A DNA stretch of 64,000 bases from Heliocidaris erythrogramma (taxonomy: Eukaryota; Echinodermata; Echinoidea; Camarodonta; Echinometridae): NCBI GenBank assembly GCA_025617745.1, contig CM046856.1, positions 38,698,092 through 38,762,091 of the forward strand. The letters are read 5' to 3'. Position numbers and translations under genes: made by a program. Shown one piece after another: positions 12,000-26,000 of this stretch. The stretch's first letter is position 1. The number at the start of each line of letters is the position of its first letter. The notes under the pieces are model-generated. The model ran no database searches and was not told where the DNA came from. It saw only the letters and a list, made by a program, of their open reading frames with translations.

Positions 12000-14663
12000 T
12001 CCCTCTTAAAAACAATTCCTGGAAAGGGTGAATGAACTAATGCACCGCTGTACTCGTCACCAGGCGAAAGATATACTCATCAATTGTTAATGTTCGTGGG
12101 AGCTTCTAGGTTTACCGCAAAGAAGTCGCGTGTGATACATGCAGGGAGTGAGGGGGAGGGTAATTGATCGTAATATCAATCTAACTACGTTTCACCTGGT
12201 TATATCAGACCCATTTACTATATATAATACCTTTTTTTTTACACAAGGCGTCATTTTTCTTGACGCAGGACTGCGTCTGCAACGGTAAAGCAAGTTGCAC
12301 ACGAGGCGTTATTTCGATTGCGTTTGTACTTGCGTTAATCGAGCCTGTGAATGCAAGTAGCCCATACGCCAGTAAAGCAACCCAACGTTTGCAATGTAAT
12401 TTTTGCAATATTGATTTTGATGAAGCTATCTTGAGTAAAAAAACACACAAAACGTTATTATACAAGGCCTACATCATGGTGATAATACATCATTATTTTA
12501 AGTCCAGATTTCCATTCAATTCAAATAAAAGATTGAAGGTTTTCTCTATTTATATTGGATGAAAAATCACTAAGAAAGAAGAGTCTGCCGATGGTATGTG
12601 ATCAGTGAAAAGCATATTATATTTGTGTTGGTTACCTAAATGGATGTGTTACGACGCTTCCAATGATCATAATACAGTATTCCTTTATTTTATCATTTGT
12701 AACAGATGAGGAATATTAGATCAAATAGATCAACGTAATATACACGTACATGTATATCAAATGTTACAAATTGTATAAATGTGAGCCTTTTTTACATTCC
12801 TTAACTGGATTGTATTGTTAGTTGTGTAAATAGAAGAACTTTGATTCAATTCGTCATAGTGTGAGTGGGTTACTCTAAAAATATCTTTGTGTAGGCCATG
12901 TAGGCTACGTACACACTTGATTGAAATAGAATGCGCGTGTTTCAACAATGTGTTTATCAAAAATGCAATACACGTCAGCGTCTGTGCTGATAAACACTTT
13001 AAGAAATTAGAAATGAAGAGGGGAACTGAGAATTTTTGCAATCATAGGCATGAGCTGTTACATACAGCGAGGCACGAATTTCATGAGCATGGCGAATGAA
13101 ATTCATGGTTCATTTCGTGTTTTCCGAAGCGAATAATGTAGTAGATAGGTAATAAGGTGTTCACAAACCATGAAAAACTGACCGCGAAGGTAATGAGTCA
13201 ATAATCGCTAAGTGGCGTATCCAGCGTGTATTTATAGGGTAAGGCTGGCGTACAACACGCGGGGGCTGCCGAGATGCATCAGGAACCCCTTTTGTCATTA
13301 CTTTTATGGGTTACTGGCTAAATATCAGCTAAGACAATGAAAACCTTGGGCTAAGTTAATTTCACTTCACGTCGGCATTTGTTCTTTATTCACTTGATTT
13401 GAAAAGTACGCAGTCTCATAAAGATACAAAACTTGAATATGTGCATGTATAGAAAAACTACATATTTATAACTTTTTACAAAAAGGCACATGCATAATGT
13501 ACAAGAAATAAATTATATGCATGTATAATGTACCACGGTGTAATACTGTCTTTCGGGCATACATGAACAATCCCCATGATGATTCTCTATTTTTATATCC
13601 TACAGATGAACATGAATAGATCTGCAGGTTTGGATGAATTCAGTCCCAGGGTAATTAAAGGTGCGATTCGGTATATATCTAAACCACTGTGTGAATGATG
13701 AGTGCAAGATGAAAAGCATCCTTATGTCCTTGTTCATTACAGAGGAGATGGTTGTATTTTAAACACGATAGCAAAGACTTTCGAAAAATCAACCCAAAGG
13801 GCAGGTCACATTTTTCATATAACGATAACGATAATACTATGCAGGCAGAACAATTACCAATTCTTGTCAAGTCTGGATTTTGCACTCTCTATGCTTACTA
13901 GAGCTTAAAATATCGTCAGATTTTTTTAATGCCATTTGATAGAAGAGACCCTAAGCTATCCACGGGTATGAAATATTTCTACAATATTTTGATTTTTTTT
14001 CTGGAACGCACTGTATATTGTAACTTGCCCCTAGAGTGTAACCTGCCTCTATATAATATAACCTTTCTCTCTAGTGTAACTTGCCTCTATGTAGTGTAAT
14101 CATTATCATTAAAAAGCTCCCATATCTTCCATATGACACCGTCATCAATTTAGTATGGAAGAATAACGCTTGACTGAGCAGGCACAATTTGTAACTGGTA
14201 AGTCACATTGATATTTGTTCAACTACCTAGTACTGTACTCGTTTGTTCCTCGAACAAAATGTCATTGTGCCTAATGAAATGCAATATGTGCTGCCTGCTC
14301 AGTCATGCTTGTTCATTTCATTACGCTAATGGTGACATTATGGAAGAAGAGAATAATTATGTGCTTTCCAGTGATGTGTATTTTTAATGATTTTCAATGT
14401 CAAATAATTTCCTGTCTTTTCGAAACCACAATGAACCCAATGTAGCAGCCATCCACTTCATTTTGGACAAATGGCTTTCTGACGGGGCCGATTCCCACCG
14501 TTTGAAATCTGTCGTACATTGATATATGGGGAAAATAAGAGAGAGAAACTATAGTTTCCCAGTGATGTGTACATTAACGCCCCCCCCCCCCAATAAAAGA
14601 GGAAATATTTAATAATTTATCCACAAACTTGGGTTTCCTTTTTCAGGGACACTATGTATAGTG
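10661..14663. other. Gene-free stretch
   Basis: Apart from a CT-rich tract with a C run at 11740-11998 and a repeated word TAACTTGCCTCTA near 14020-14100, no structure or gene is recognised. Small open frames show no familiar domain. Confidence 0.5.
11740..11998. repeat. CT-rich tract
   Basis: Runs of (CT)n and CCTT separated by less pure pyrimidine sequence, with a C run at about 11951-11963. Confidence 0.9.
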
Positions 14664-14685
14664 TTAACTGCATCTATAGTGTTAA

Positions 14686-15134
14686 AAAGACCTCAGCCTG
14701 ACCGAATTTTGAAATATACGCTTTATTCATCCACGGGGAGCTATATATTTTCTGAACAAATTGAAACCAACTTCATGAGATTCCGTTTCCTGTGGAATGA
14801 GTAACAGCGTCCCGAATGTTGAGCCCCGGTGGTTTTTCTGACGAGGGCCCCGTCTCTGAGGAACGCTACTTTGCGGGGGGTGAAAATTTGATGACGACAT
14901 ATCGTGTATAGACGCACTCGGAGCTGTATACATGACATGTCGTCACACGTCTAGCGACCCCCTGCAGTTTCCTCTCTTGTTACGCAATAGGGAGGGGGCG
15001 GACCAAAAAAAAATATCTTTTTTATTTTTTATGGATAAACGGAGACGAAAATTTATGAATACCCAGGGTAATTATATTCTTTGTTTACTAAGCTTTACGT
15101 CAATATGGTTGTTTTGGGTCAGGCTGAGGTCTTT
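14686..15134. mobile_element. ~450-bp element with AAAGACCTCAGCCTGACC ends
   Basis: The exact inverted ends are AAAGACCTCAGCCTGACC at the left and GGTCAGGCTGAGGTCTTT at the right. A 21-bp sequence starting TTAACTGCATCTATAG flanks it on both sides (14664-14684 and 15133-15153). That is longer than any usual target duplication and may be part of a local minisatellite (related words near 14020-14100 and 15150-15190). The interior has no transposase. Confidence 0.75.
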
Positions 15135-15208
15135 AACTGCATCTATAGTGTTACCTGCCTCTATCTTGTCTATTATGTAACCTGCCTCCACCATATAACA
15201 AGTGTTGA

Positions 15209-15288
15209 AAGAAGCAGCAGTAGAAGTAGCAACAGAAGTACTTTATAATACAGAAATAGTTGTAATAAGTAGTAGTAGTAGTAGTGGC

Positions 15289-15343
<55 letters not shown>

Positions 15344-15434
15344 ATCACGGTAGTAGCAGTAGTAGTGGTAGTAGTGGCAGTAGTAGTAGTAGTAGTAATC
15401 ACGGTAGTAGCAGTAGTAGTGGTATAGTAGTGGC

Positions 15435-15466
<32 letters not shown>

Positions 15467-15475
15467 AAGTATAGT
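15209..15475. repeat. (GTA)n/(AGT)n microsatellite block
   Basis: About 210 bases of AGT repeats interrupted by two copies of AATCACGGTAGTAGCAG. Poly-serine and poly-tyrosine frames arise from it. Confidence 0.93.
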
Positions 15476-16080
15476 TAGTACAGTAGTGCAGTAGAATAGC
15501 AGCAGTGAATGCATGATATCATTCCCCCATTAAAACAATTACTACAGGTACTAAAGGCTTAACATATACGTCACGGAGTTGCCAATTTGTGTGTGATTGA
15601 ATACAGCTTCAAAACTTCATAACTTTCTTATTTCTCATCGGATTTTCCTCGGACTTTCACTATAATCTCTGTTTCTCTCATTTTTATTCATTTATTCAAA
15701 TTCAATTTTTTTTTTCAATTCAATTCAATTTGAAAGAAGTAGCAGTAGTAGTGGTATAGTAGTGGCAGTAGTAGTAGTAGTAGTAGTAGTTGTAGTAGTA
15801 GTAGTAGTGGCAGTATAGTTAGTACAGTAGTGCAGTAGAATAGCAGCAGTGAATGCATGATGATAGCATTCCCCCATTAAAACAATTACTACAGGTACTA
15901 AAGGCTTAACATATACGTCACGGAGTTGCCAATTTGTGTGTGATTGATTACAACTTCAAAACTTCATAACTTTCTTATTTCTCATCGGATTTTCCTCGGA
16001 CTTTCACTATAATCTCTGTTTCTCTCATTTTTATTCATTTATTCAAATTCAATTTTTTTTTCAATTCAATTCAATTTTAT
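15409..16080 (+). repeat. Tandem duplication of ~335 bp
   Basis: Copy 1 (15409 to about 15732) and copy 2 (15741 to about 16078) share a GTA tract, then AGTATAGTTAGTACAGTAGT, then unique sequence ending in CAATTCAATTCAATTT. They differ by few bases and one 3-bp indel, so the duplication is fairly recent and was probably seeded by the microsatellite. Confidence 0.9.
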
Positions 16081-16495
16081 TCAATTCCAATAAAATATAA
16101 GACATCTTCACGTTGATTTTATTGCAGGATGCTTGTTTGATCTGAAATTTGTTGGCTTAGAAAAGGCAATTCATTTACTGATATGGTCATTGTATTTCAT
16201 TCAGTAACAAAACGACTGAATCACACCTATCTCAACAGTTTATAAGCCAATCAGGAGCGTCGATTTTCCTCTAGTGACTTTCCTATCCTCCGAAAAAAAT
16301 ATCGCCCCTGGCAGGATGATTGAAGCCTGCGTTGTGTGTTATGTGCCCCTCCTCTGTTTCATAGACGCAGGCTATGTTACAGTGGACAACACTTAGTCCT
16401 TCGGATAGGACGTTAAATGGAGGCCCCATATAGAGAAGAGTCAGCACCTTTGCAATTAAAGAAGCAACTGCACTATGATGATGATGACAATAATG

Positions 16496-16497
<2 letters not shown>

Positions 16498-16537
<40 letters not shown>

Positions 16538-16550
16538 TAATAATAATAAT

Positions 16551-16600
<50 letters not shown>

Positions 16601-16606
16601 TAATAA
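16498..16606. repeat. (AAT)n microsatellite
   Basis: About 100 bases of AAT repeats. Poly-asparagine, poly-isoleucine and poly-leucine frames come from it. Confidence 0.95.
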
Positions 16607-16841
16607 TGGAAAAGAATAAATATATAAATGGAAGATACCATAATGTCTAACTGATATCATCCATCACATTTTCCCCGGCCCATTTTTGTTGAGTATATAT
16701 AGCATACAGATCCTTGGTTGCTTTCTTGGTTTTCTAGTTATCGATGACCATTTGGCCTGACTGTTTATGCGCCATGCCATTACACTGAAATGTAGACCAA
16801 CACCACAGATCTTTAACACGTATTTCACATTAACATTGCAG

Positions 16842-17081
16842 GACAAGATGGCCACTAACAATCTCGACATGCAAATGATGCAGCAGCTGGTGGTTGACAC
16901 ACCCTACCAACCCTTGGAGCCCAAGGTATCATACAGACCACGTTACAGATCGACTACGGGCATGATTACCGGCGTCATCCAGCTTCTGTGTGGCATCGTC
17001 GTGTTCGTTCTCGGTATTATTTCCCATGCCATGAATCTCACCTGGTCGATGGCCATCATCGGCGTCTGGGCTGGTCTAGGG
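16842..17081 (+). CDS. MS4A-like: Gene 1 coding exon 1 (start codon 16848)
   Basis: The acceptor is ACATTGCAG and the ATG is at 16848. It encodes 78 residues ending VWAGLG, followed by donor GTAAGTAAT at 17082. It covers the N terminus, TM1 (GMITGVIQLLCGIVVFVLGI) and the first part of TM2. Confidence 0.8.
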
Positions 17082-20000
17082 GTAAGTAATGGACATGAAT
17101 GATGTCGGTACCACTGGTACCGACATCATTACATTAATGGTATATTACATTCTGTAATATACACTGTATATTACAGACTGTCTCTTGCTGATAATGATGA
17201 TTATAATAATTTGTTTACCCAGGGAAGCCTCATCAGGATCAGAGCAGTTCTTTCAGAGGGTTCTGCAGTTATTATTATCAGGTACCCATTTACACCTGGC
17301 TGGAGAAGAACAAAATGTAAGGAAAACACCTTGTCCAAGGATGTAAGCATCCAGTGAGAATCGAATCAAGGTCCTCTTGTATGAGAACCTTCATCAATAT
17401 GCCGCAGTGCTACCTCACATTGATATAATGTGATTACGGAAAGGTCGATTATGTACTGTAGTCGTGCCCAATACAAGCATGTCTTTTCTGTGATCCTCGC
17501 TTCCATTTTAACATAGTAATGTAAACGTCGTTGGATTGAACTGAATATCTTTGAAATGTTTTATCATGTGGTCTAGATGAGCTCCGTAGACTAATTGTTA
17601 GGGTCTATAGTAAATTATTCTTAAAATTTAGACCATATAGGGTCTATAGTAAAGGCTGAGGTTAAATTTTAGTATCAGTGTGGTCAATGTGTATAAAGCT
17701 ATACAGACTAAAAAAAAATTATCTGAGGTTTGTATAGGGATTTTTTTCACAATAATACTCATAATCGCTTGTCTTTAAATTAGCATTTCACTAGGTACTC
17801 TAGATGAGTCCCATAAAGGAAAACACAATCTTATAGCCCTGTACTTAATGAAACTTTTTTTTTTAATCGTCAATTAGTATTTTGCGTTTTTTAAATATCT
17901 TTGATGAATCATTTTCCTAATTATGTCAAATCAGATAAGCACCTTACAGAGAGGGCGCTCGTTATTCGAGTGACTGCTTTTCCAGAGTAGCACGATCAAA
18001 ACAATTAAGCATTCTCCTGCATATCATTTCTCTGATGAAACCAATTTTTGTTCTTTTACTCCACATTATCTTCGTACCCTGTTATTCTCATTATATTTCC
18101 TTGTAAATTTTCTATGATCCCTGGAAACTCCCAGCACCCTCTTCATAAGAAGTTGGATAATAGCCTGTTGGTAGGTTACGCTGCGCATGATAATTGAGAG
18201 TAACTAAAGGGGCATCTCGACAAATTTTTGATCGAATATCGATCTCTGGGGATCGTCGGGTTGACGCGGATAGAAAGAGCAGCAGGGCGGAAGAGAGTGA
18301 GCCAACATTGATTAGGAATTTCACTGGGATTGCGGCGTGGTGCATTGTATGGCCAGAGCTTTGACACATGCAGCCGGAGGACAAACTTAATAAGCATTAA
18401 AAATGTTCAACAAGCAACAAAGTGGTGCCCCTCTTTTCGTGCCTCTGCGCGTTTGCATAACACTTCTCTTTAGTAATTTATCTATGCTTGCAGAGTTGGG
18501 TTTGAGCATCCACTCTTGCCTGTCAGTAATTTCTTGAAGGAACACTGAGCAGAAATTCGTGAAAAGAATTGGTGAATGTTCAAAATAATCGTGCGTGTGT
18601 GTTTGTGGGGGGGGGGGGGGGGGGGGGAGGTAAAGAGGTAGGCGGTAAAAAGGAGAGCTCACTGACCTGACGGTAAGCATGTGTTCTTCATGGCACACCC
18701 TTACAGGTATATGTTTTGACTCGTGTTAATTCATTAGCTACTAGAAATCGTTACCTCTGATCAGCTGCAAGCAATATATTCATAGAACTGAAACGGTACA
18801 AACAGGTATTATGAAACAGGTCCCTGGTAATAAACTTCTGCCTAGATACGGCCTACGTCACAAAGACATTATTCTCAGCATTATGTGACAATTAAAGAGC
18901 ATTTACTAGGAAAGAAAACAAACATAGTTATGGTAACCACTTTCGATTGAAAATTAATCTAAGGAATTGTGTAAATCTTTCTGGAAGTGACATTGTCGTG
19001 TGGATGTTGTAATCAGATCATCAGTAAATTATTGATCAATCGGAATGTAAATTAATATGGAAATGGATTGATTTACTCCATCCACTCTGTACAAATTTCA
19101 GTAAAGTTCAATAAATGCATCCTGGGAAGGAAAACATGCTTAGTATGCAAAATGAATCTTTTGGCCACTCGGCCAGAGGTTGTGTAATAATGACGAAGCT
19201 TCCAACGTGCAGCTGAATATATTTATCCAAGGAATAATAATATTGTGTATATAATGTAAAGCTACAGTATCAATATTATTCATTTCAATCGCTTTTTCTT
19301 TATTTCCGTACAGTTCTTCGCCTTGAGTGGGGTGTTGGGCATCACTTCATCACGAAGACAAACTAGTATAGTAAGTACTTTGGGGCTGAATAAATTCAAA
19401 GGCATAGCATTGGTAAAAAATCATGAAGGGGCGCCGGCATAAGGGAGGAGGGGCTGAAATGCAAAATAACAATGCCTTTGATTGGGGGAGTGGAAAGAGG
19501 TTGCAGCGTCTGTTCTTTTTCGCGTCCCCCCCCCCCCCTTCTCATCTCTCTCTCTCTCTCTCTCTCTTTCTCTTCACCTTTTCTTTTTTTTTCTCTCTCT
19601 CTTGGGGGCACGTTCTCACTGTGTAGCAGATAGCTACACCACTAAATACATTGACCTATCCTGGGGGGGGGGGGGGGGGGTAGTGGGAGGGTATCTCCCA
19701 GAGCACATACACTATAAATCTGATGGACATTTTGAGATTCTCAAAGGCTGGATATTTCGGTACTTTAGCTTAGCGTGCACACCCCCTTGAAATATTGAAA
19801 AATCTGCCTCCTCTGTAATGATTAAATATCGGTGCGGGGGGGGGGGGGGGGGGGGGGCGTTAGTGATACCCTCGACCGAAGGTATCGTGGGAAAAAATAC
19901 AACCATGCTTATGGTGGTTATGGCTAATAGCACTTAGGTTAGATAATTTTAAAATTGTGTCGGTCAAATGCAAATAAAGCCAATTTAGCCCAACCGTGAA

Positions 20001-23000
20001 ATCCGATTGCTAAAATTCATGATTTGCATTCAAATTCATTTGAGGGTACATTAGTGTCAGTCAGAATCCCAATTCCATCAGTCAAATTCATAGATGAATT
20101 ATGCACTTACAGTGTAATTTGTAGTTTATACAAAAAGTAATGTATAATTCAGCATCGCCCCGCGTAATTCTGAACACGTAGAATACTAATAATATTCGTG
20201 CAGTCCGATCAATTTGGAATCATCTAATTTCTCCCTATTTGCACAGTCAGTATAATTTTATTTTTGAAAGATTTTTTTTTGTCTTATGTTAGTTATTAAC
20301 TCTTTTGATTTCGTTCTTTTCATTTCTTGAAAACTTTAACACAAATGCAGGCCTATATATTTGGGGATAACGCCTGTTTCATGCATAGATCAGAATTTTC
20401 TTCATCAAAATTATCTTAACAATAATATTTTCTTTTTAATAATGCATTTATATCTAGGTATTCACGGCCACGTCTGAAATGCACAAATGACAATTCAATT
20501 CCCTTTCCTCCGGATGACCAAATATTTCAATAGCAAAACTAAAAGGGGTTCAAGCTTATTACCGCTACATGTGTCTTAGAAACACTGTAAATTTTCAGGG
20601 CTACTCAATATATTGCAAAAATCGTTGGCTAGTAAAAAATCTTGTGAAAGGGGCGGCTACTCAAAATCATATCCTTACTTCTACTGCAAACATGAAAGGG
20701 GAACACCCCAATTCTTCCCCAATATATGCCAAAGCTATAAATAAGGCCAAGGAGTTAACTCCTTGCTAAGGCTACATAATTATCTTTATCATTTATGCAT
20801 TGAGACACTGAGGAAGAAGCAGTGGGGATTATCGTTTAACCCATCTTGTATTTTTTATTTACTTTTATTTTTATCAATATTTATAGTGTCATTATAGAAC
20901 AGAACAATAAAACCTAGATATTTTGGCCTCATTACGATTTGATAGAAAGTGTTGGACAGGTTTAATTCTTTATAATTCATGGATAAAGCATTGTATGTAT
21001 GTTTGAATATATTTCAGACTTTGTTTCAATTCATAATATAAGTGAGACATTTGCTTTACGGTTGGCTTCAAAATGACTTCTTGAAAAATATTCCTTAATT
21101 TATGAGGGTTTAAGAACAATTTGATAACAATTTACTTCGAAATAAGTGTTTCATAATGATAGAAAAAAAAAATCAGTTACTATTTGTCGGCGGGGGGGGG
21201 GGGGGGCAAATTCCCCCGCCCTTTAGCCCCCTTTAAATACGCTAGTGGGAAAGAAGTATCAATATACATCAGGGAAAACGTTTTGTATCCATGACAACTA
21301 TTTGATTGTAGAGGGAACCAGAAAACGAGCTTCTTTGTTAATGACGTTTTAAAGAAGGGCGGTATAGAAAACCGTTCGTGATTATCTGAATTAACCTATA
21401 TTGAATGCTCTCGAGATGCCTGCTTGAAGTGACGGATGGCGACTAATTTTAATGATTCTTGATGCATACATGATGATCGGACTGCACATTGATTCTCATG
21501 ATCAGGACCCCGTTTCATAAAACCTGTTATTAATAACAAATTCGCTCGCAGCCAATCAAATGCAGTTATTTCAGTAGCTTGTAACAGTTGCTGTAACTTA
21601 TTATTGATAACAGGTTTTATGAAACAAAGCCCTGATGCAAAAGACCAATTTCATTTGGTATTTGAGCGGGTGTATTATTTTTTGCACACGGTACGTCATT
21701 CGCTGACGTAGTTCTGAGTCGGCGATTGGCACGGCCTTTGACGGGACGCACAGTGCCTTCATTGGCTTACTTAGCGCATGTAATCAGGCAATCGAAATGA
21801 CGCGTCGTCTGCCATCGGCATATAACACTTGAATCAGGGTCAATGACCAGAATGAACACAAGTTTGTTATGTGATTCTTTGTTTTTATCCTTATCATTTC
21901 GTCTTTCTGTCTATCTGTTGTTTATTCTTTGTTTTTCCTTCTTTCTTCTTCTCTTTCTTTCCTTATGTTATGCTTTGTTTATACTTATCATTTCGTCTTT
22001 CTATCTTTCCTTATGTTAATTTCAGGCCGGAGTACCCCTTTAATATACACAAGTTTGTTATGTGATTCTTTGTTTTTATCCTTATCATTTCGTCTTTCTG
22101 TCTATCTATTGTTTATTCTTTGTTTTTCCTTCTTTCTTCTTGCTTTGTTTATACTTATCATTTCGTCTTTCTATCTTTCCTTATGTTATTCTTTGTTTTT
22201 ATCCTTATCATTTCGTCTTTCTATCTGTGGTTATTCTTTGTTTTTACTTCTATCTTCTTCTCTTTCTTTCCTTATGTAATTCTTTGTTCTATCCTATTCT
22301 TTCTTGCTTTCCTTATGTTATCCTTTGTTTTATCCTTCTTATGTTATTCTTTGTTTGCAGTCTTGTATCTTCTCATCTTTCTATTTTCCCCTTGTTATTT
22401 TTTATATTATCCTATCATTTTCAGTCTTCAATATGTAATTCTTTGTTTATCCTTCTATCTTCTTCTCCTCTTTATATCTTTCCTCATGTTATTCTTTTTT
22501 TTTTCTTATCATTTTCTCTTTCTTTCTTATGTAATTCTTTGTTTTATCCTTCTATCTTTTTTGTCTTTCTATCTTTTCTTGTGAATTATTTTTTCGGGAG
22601 TTATGAAATAACGACTGCGTTGAGCCTAGCAGTCACATCGACCTTCAGAGAAGTCATTGTGGTTTCGCCTCCTCGACCACTACGTCGAGTGGTCATTGAA
22701 GAGCGAGGCTTGCTCAAGCTGGTCATGAAAGGCTCTGGTTCTAAGTCAGTGATGTCGCCCTCTCATATACTACTATCTGGCGAAGATCATTCGGTCATAT
22801 CGATGGAAAATCGCCATTACACCAATCACAAGAACAACAACAGCAGACTAACTTTCACATGTTTATCATTCACTGATAGATCGTCGGCTACATGACGATG
22901 TCGATACTCTCTGCTATCGTCGCCTTGGTAGCCGGGTGTACCTACGTCTATGTCGTCTGCGCCGTCAAAGATACTTGTCCCCTGCTCAACGAACTCCATC

Positions 23001-26000
23001 TCGACATCGAGATCCCGAAAGACGTCATCAATTGCGTATGTATCCCCTTTGAAAGGAGAGTGTGCATTGTGCCCCGCCCCTTTAAAACTCCTCGTAAAAA
23101 ATGCTTGATTTTAATCGACAAATATCAAGCAGTGTCTCTGCCAACTCAGTCACACCGCGAAACTGATTGGGGGAGGGGGGTCATCAAGTGTCTTGTCGGT
23201 GAATTTTACCGACAAATTTGCTCTCAGCCAATCAGATGCAAGGATTTCAGTAGCTTATAACAGTTATTGCAACATGTCAGTGATGAAAAGTTTTATATGA
23301 AACAGGGCCCAGATCTGGAGTAATCTGGGTAATGAATATCATAACTGATGTATGTAAAATGAAATCTTACCGCATAGATGGATATGTGATGTACAATATG
23401 AAAAATAATTAGACTGAAATGCTAACAACCTCAATCAGATTTAATCAAGTCTAAATCATAAACCATAATTCTATACTCATCCACATACAGTCGAGACAAG
23501 CTGCTGACATCGCCATGAATGGAACGTTAGCTGCCGTGTTCTTCATCGAACTCATTGTCGCAACCATTGGTTCAGGCATCACATGCAGTGGTATATTCTG
23601 TAATAGGGAGCTATTAGTGGCCACCACGCTAATGACCGTAAGTAATTTATAAGCGATTATTATATGGGATGGTGACGTGTCTCTGGAAATGGGGCATTAA
23701 CCCCCTCAGCCCCCCCCCCCCCCGGGGCCCCCCGAAAATATATTTATGCAGAATTAGCTTTGCAGCCTGGGTGTGGTCCTCTATGTACACCTGTTAACAG
23801 CACAGTTTTTGCTGTGTATGTATATATTCCGATGGGGGACATGCCAGTGAGCAGACAACCCACGAGACAGAAATTCCAAAAAGGTCCAGGAGACCCACAG
23901 CGCACTCTTTAAAAACTAGTTCAGTAAAACTTACCCAATGATTGGTAAAAATAGGGAACGTGAATGTTTGTTGGGTAAAATTTTACTCAACTCAATGTAG
24001 AGCAGTCTGATTAGATGGCTTGCAATCTTCCTAAGTTTCGATTTTATTATTAGCCATGGGTGTCGATCCCGGAGGATGGGGGGTATATATCCCCCCCCAA
24101 AAAAAAAAAGAAAAAGAAATTGAGGTGGGGGGATGGCCTGTAGTATCATCCCCCAATATTTTTGGATAGAAAACATGGGATGATACATTAACTTAAAAAT
24201 AATAATCATCCAAACTCATTATGTTTGATCTTGAAATAGAAGTAAGGAAATAAGAAATCATTAAAAACCATTTTGGGATGCTCTAAAACGTAAATCCCCC
24301 TCCCGCTCAATCGCTTCGCTCAGTGGCGTATCTAGGGGCCAGGGGGCAGGTGCCCCAGGTGGCACTTGGAGAGGGCGCAAAAACCGCAAAGGAGAGAAAG
24401 AAAAAAAGGGAAATGAAGAAAAATCATAATCCTTACGGATTATTTTCCCCCATATCCGCTGGGTAAATGCACTAGAAATTTAGTTTTTGAAGGTTTGAAA
24501 AGCGAAAATTTTCCAAAGCTCGGTCGCTTTGCTCCCTCGCACAATTATGTTCATTCAGGATCTCGTAATTTCGCACCATCAGTATATAGTTCTTAAATAG
24601 CTTATAGGGTTCACAATTTTAAAAAATAAAGGTGTAATTGTTTTGTGTAAGTTTCATATGACTCCTGCTCATAGGCGTAGCCAGGGGGCACAAGGGGCCC
24701 ATGGCCCCCCTATTCATCCCCGTAAAATAAAGCGATAGCGAAAATGCAGGGGAAGTGAGAGAACAAAAGCCTAAAAAGGCGCTATACGAGCCGTTATCTT
24801 TCAATCAAAATTTGCTAAAACGAAGGGGGAAGTAACTCCCCTCTCCCTGCACCCATGCCTGTAACATACAGTGCAGTATATTACCTCCAAATAATTGAAA
24901 AGCAGTCCGGGTGTCGAGCTAACTTTCCGCCTAAAATAAGGTGCCATATACGAGCCGTTATCTTTCTCTCAAATTTGGTAAAAAACGTCAGAGCTTTCGA
25001 AATCCGCCCTCCCTGCACCCATCCCTACAGTACTGCGTCCAAATAACTGAATAGCAGTCCGGGCGTCGAAATAACTTTTCCCCTAAAAAAAGTGCTACCG
25101 TACGAGCCGTTATCTTTCTCTCAAATTTGCTATGAAACGTCAGAGCTTTCGACGCTTCGCGCGGGAGGGGGGGGGGGGGACTCCCCCTCCCTGCACCCAC
25201 TCCCCTTGGGAGCACGCTTTGCGTTCTCACAACCGCACCACAAAATGAAATCCTGGCTACGCGGTTGGCTCCTTCAAGTCTGCCCCCTCCCTATTGAAAT
25301 ATCCTGACTACGCCAGTGCTCCTGTTAAATATTGCGCCCCAATATAGGATAGTGTATAAAACAGCATTTGCAAAGGTTACATTTTTGAAAGAAATCTCAA
25401 CTTCAGGTAGCCTTGTTGAATTTCTCGACTCTTTCTCAAGCCTATAGACGTGAGTGAATAGAAAACCGTTTATCAATGTATAAAATTCGAGCTTCTCTAT
25501 ACCGCTCAATATTGCGGTGGTCAATTGCAAAATTTCCTGGGTAAAATGCACAAGAAATTGCGTTTTTTTAGGGTTAAGAATTGAAAAATTGGCCGCTCGG
25601 TCGCTTTGCTCCATTAGCTAAGTTTGGGGGGGGGGGGGGGGGGAGCGTAACTTCATTGCTTGCCTCGGGCGCCATAATCCCTAGATACGCCACTGGCTTC
25701 GCTCCCTCGCCGGTGTCCCCCCCCCCCCCCCCCCCAATCATGAACACGGATCGACACCCGATTTTACATGTTTGAATGTTTTTTTTTCAATTTAAAGACA
25801 TTTATTTCCAACTTTTCAAAGTAAGTGTACAAAGTAATAAATGAGCAATATAATGTCCATGTATTTTAAACAAAAATATGACAAAATATACATTCATGTG
25901 GTACATAGCCTACATAGTTGGAGGACACACCTCTAAAAGCAAAAGCTTGGGGCGAGGGTGCCCTTAGTACATAATACATCATATTACATATTAATAAAAA

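Noticed and set aside
15151-16650. Poly-Ser, poly-Tyr, poly-Ile and poly-Asn frames
   Set aside because: They are products of GTA and AAT microsatellites.
21871-22895. Long Phe/Leu/Ser frames up to 277 residues
   Set aside because: Translation of a pyrimidine minisatellite; the true exon 3 at 22880 is in a different frame.
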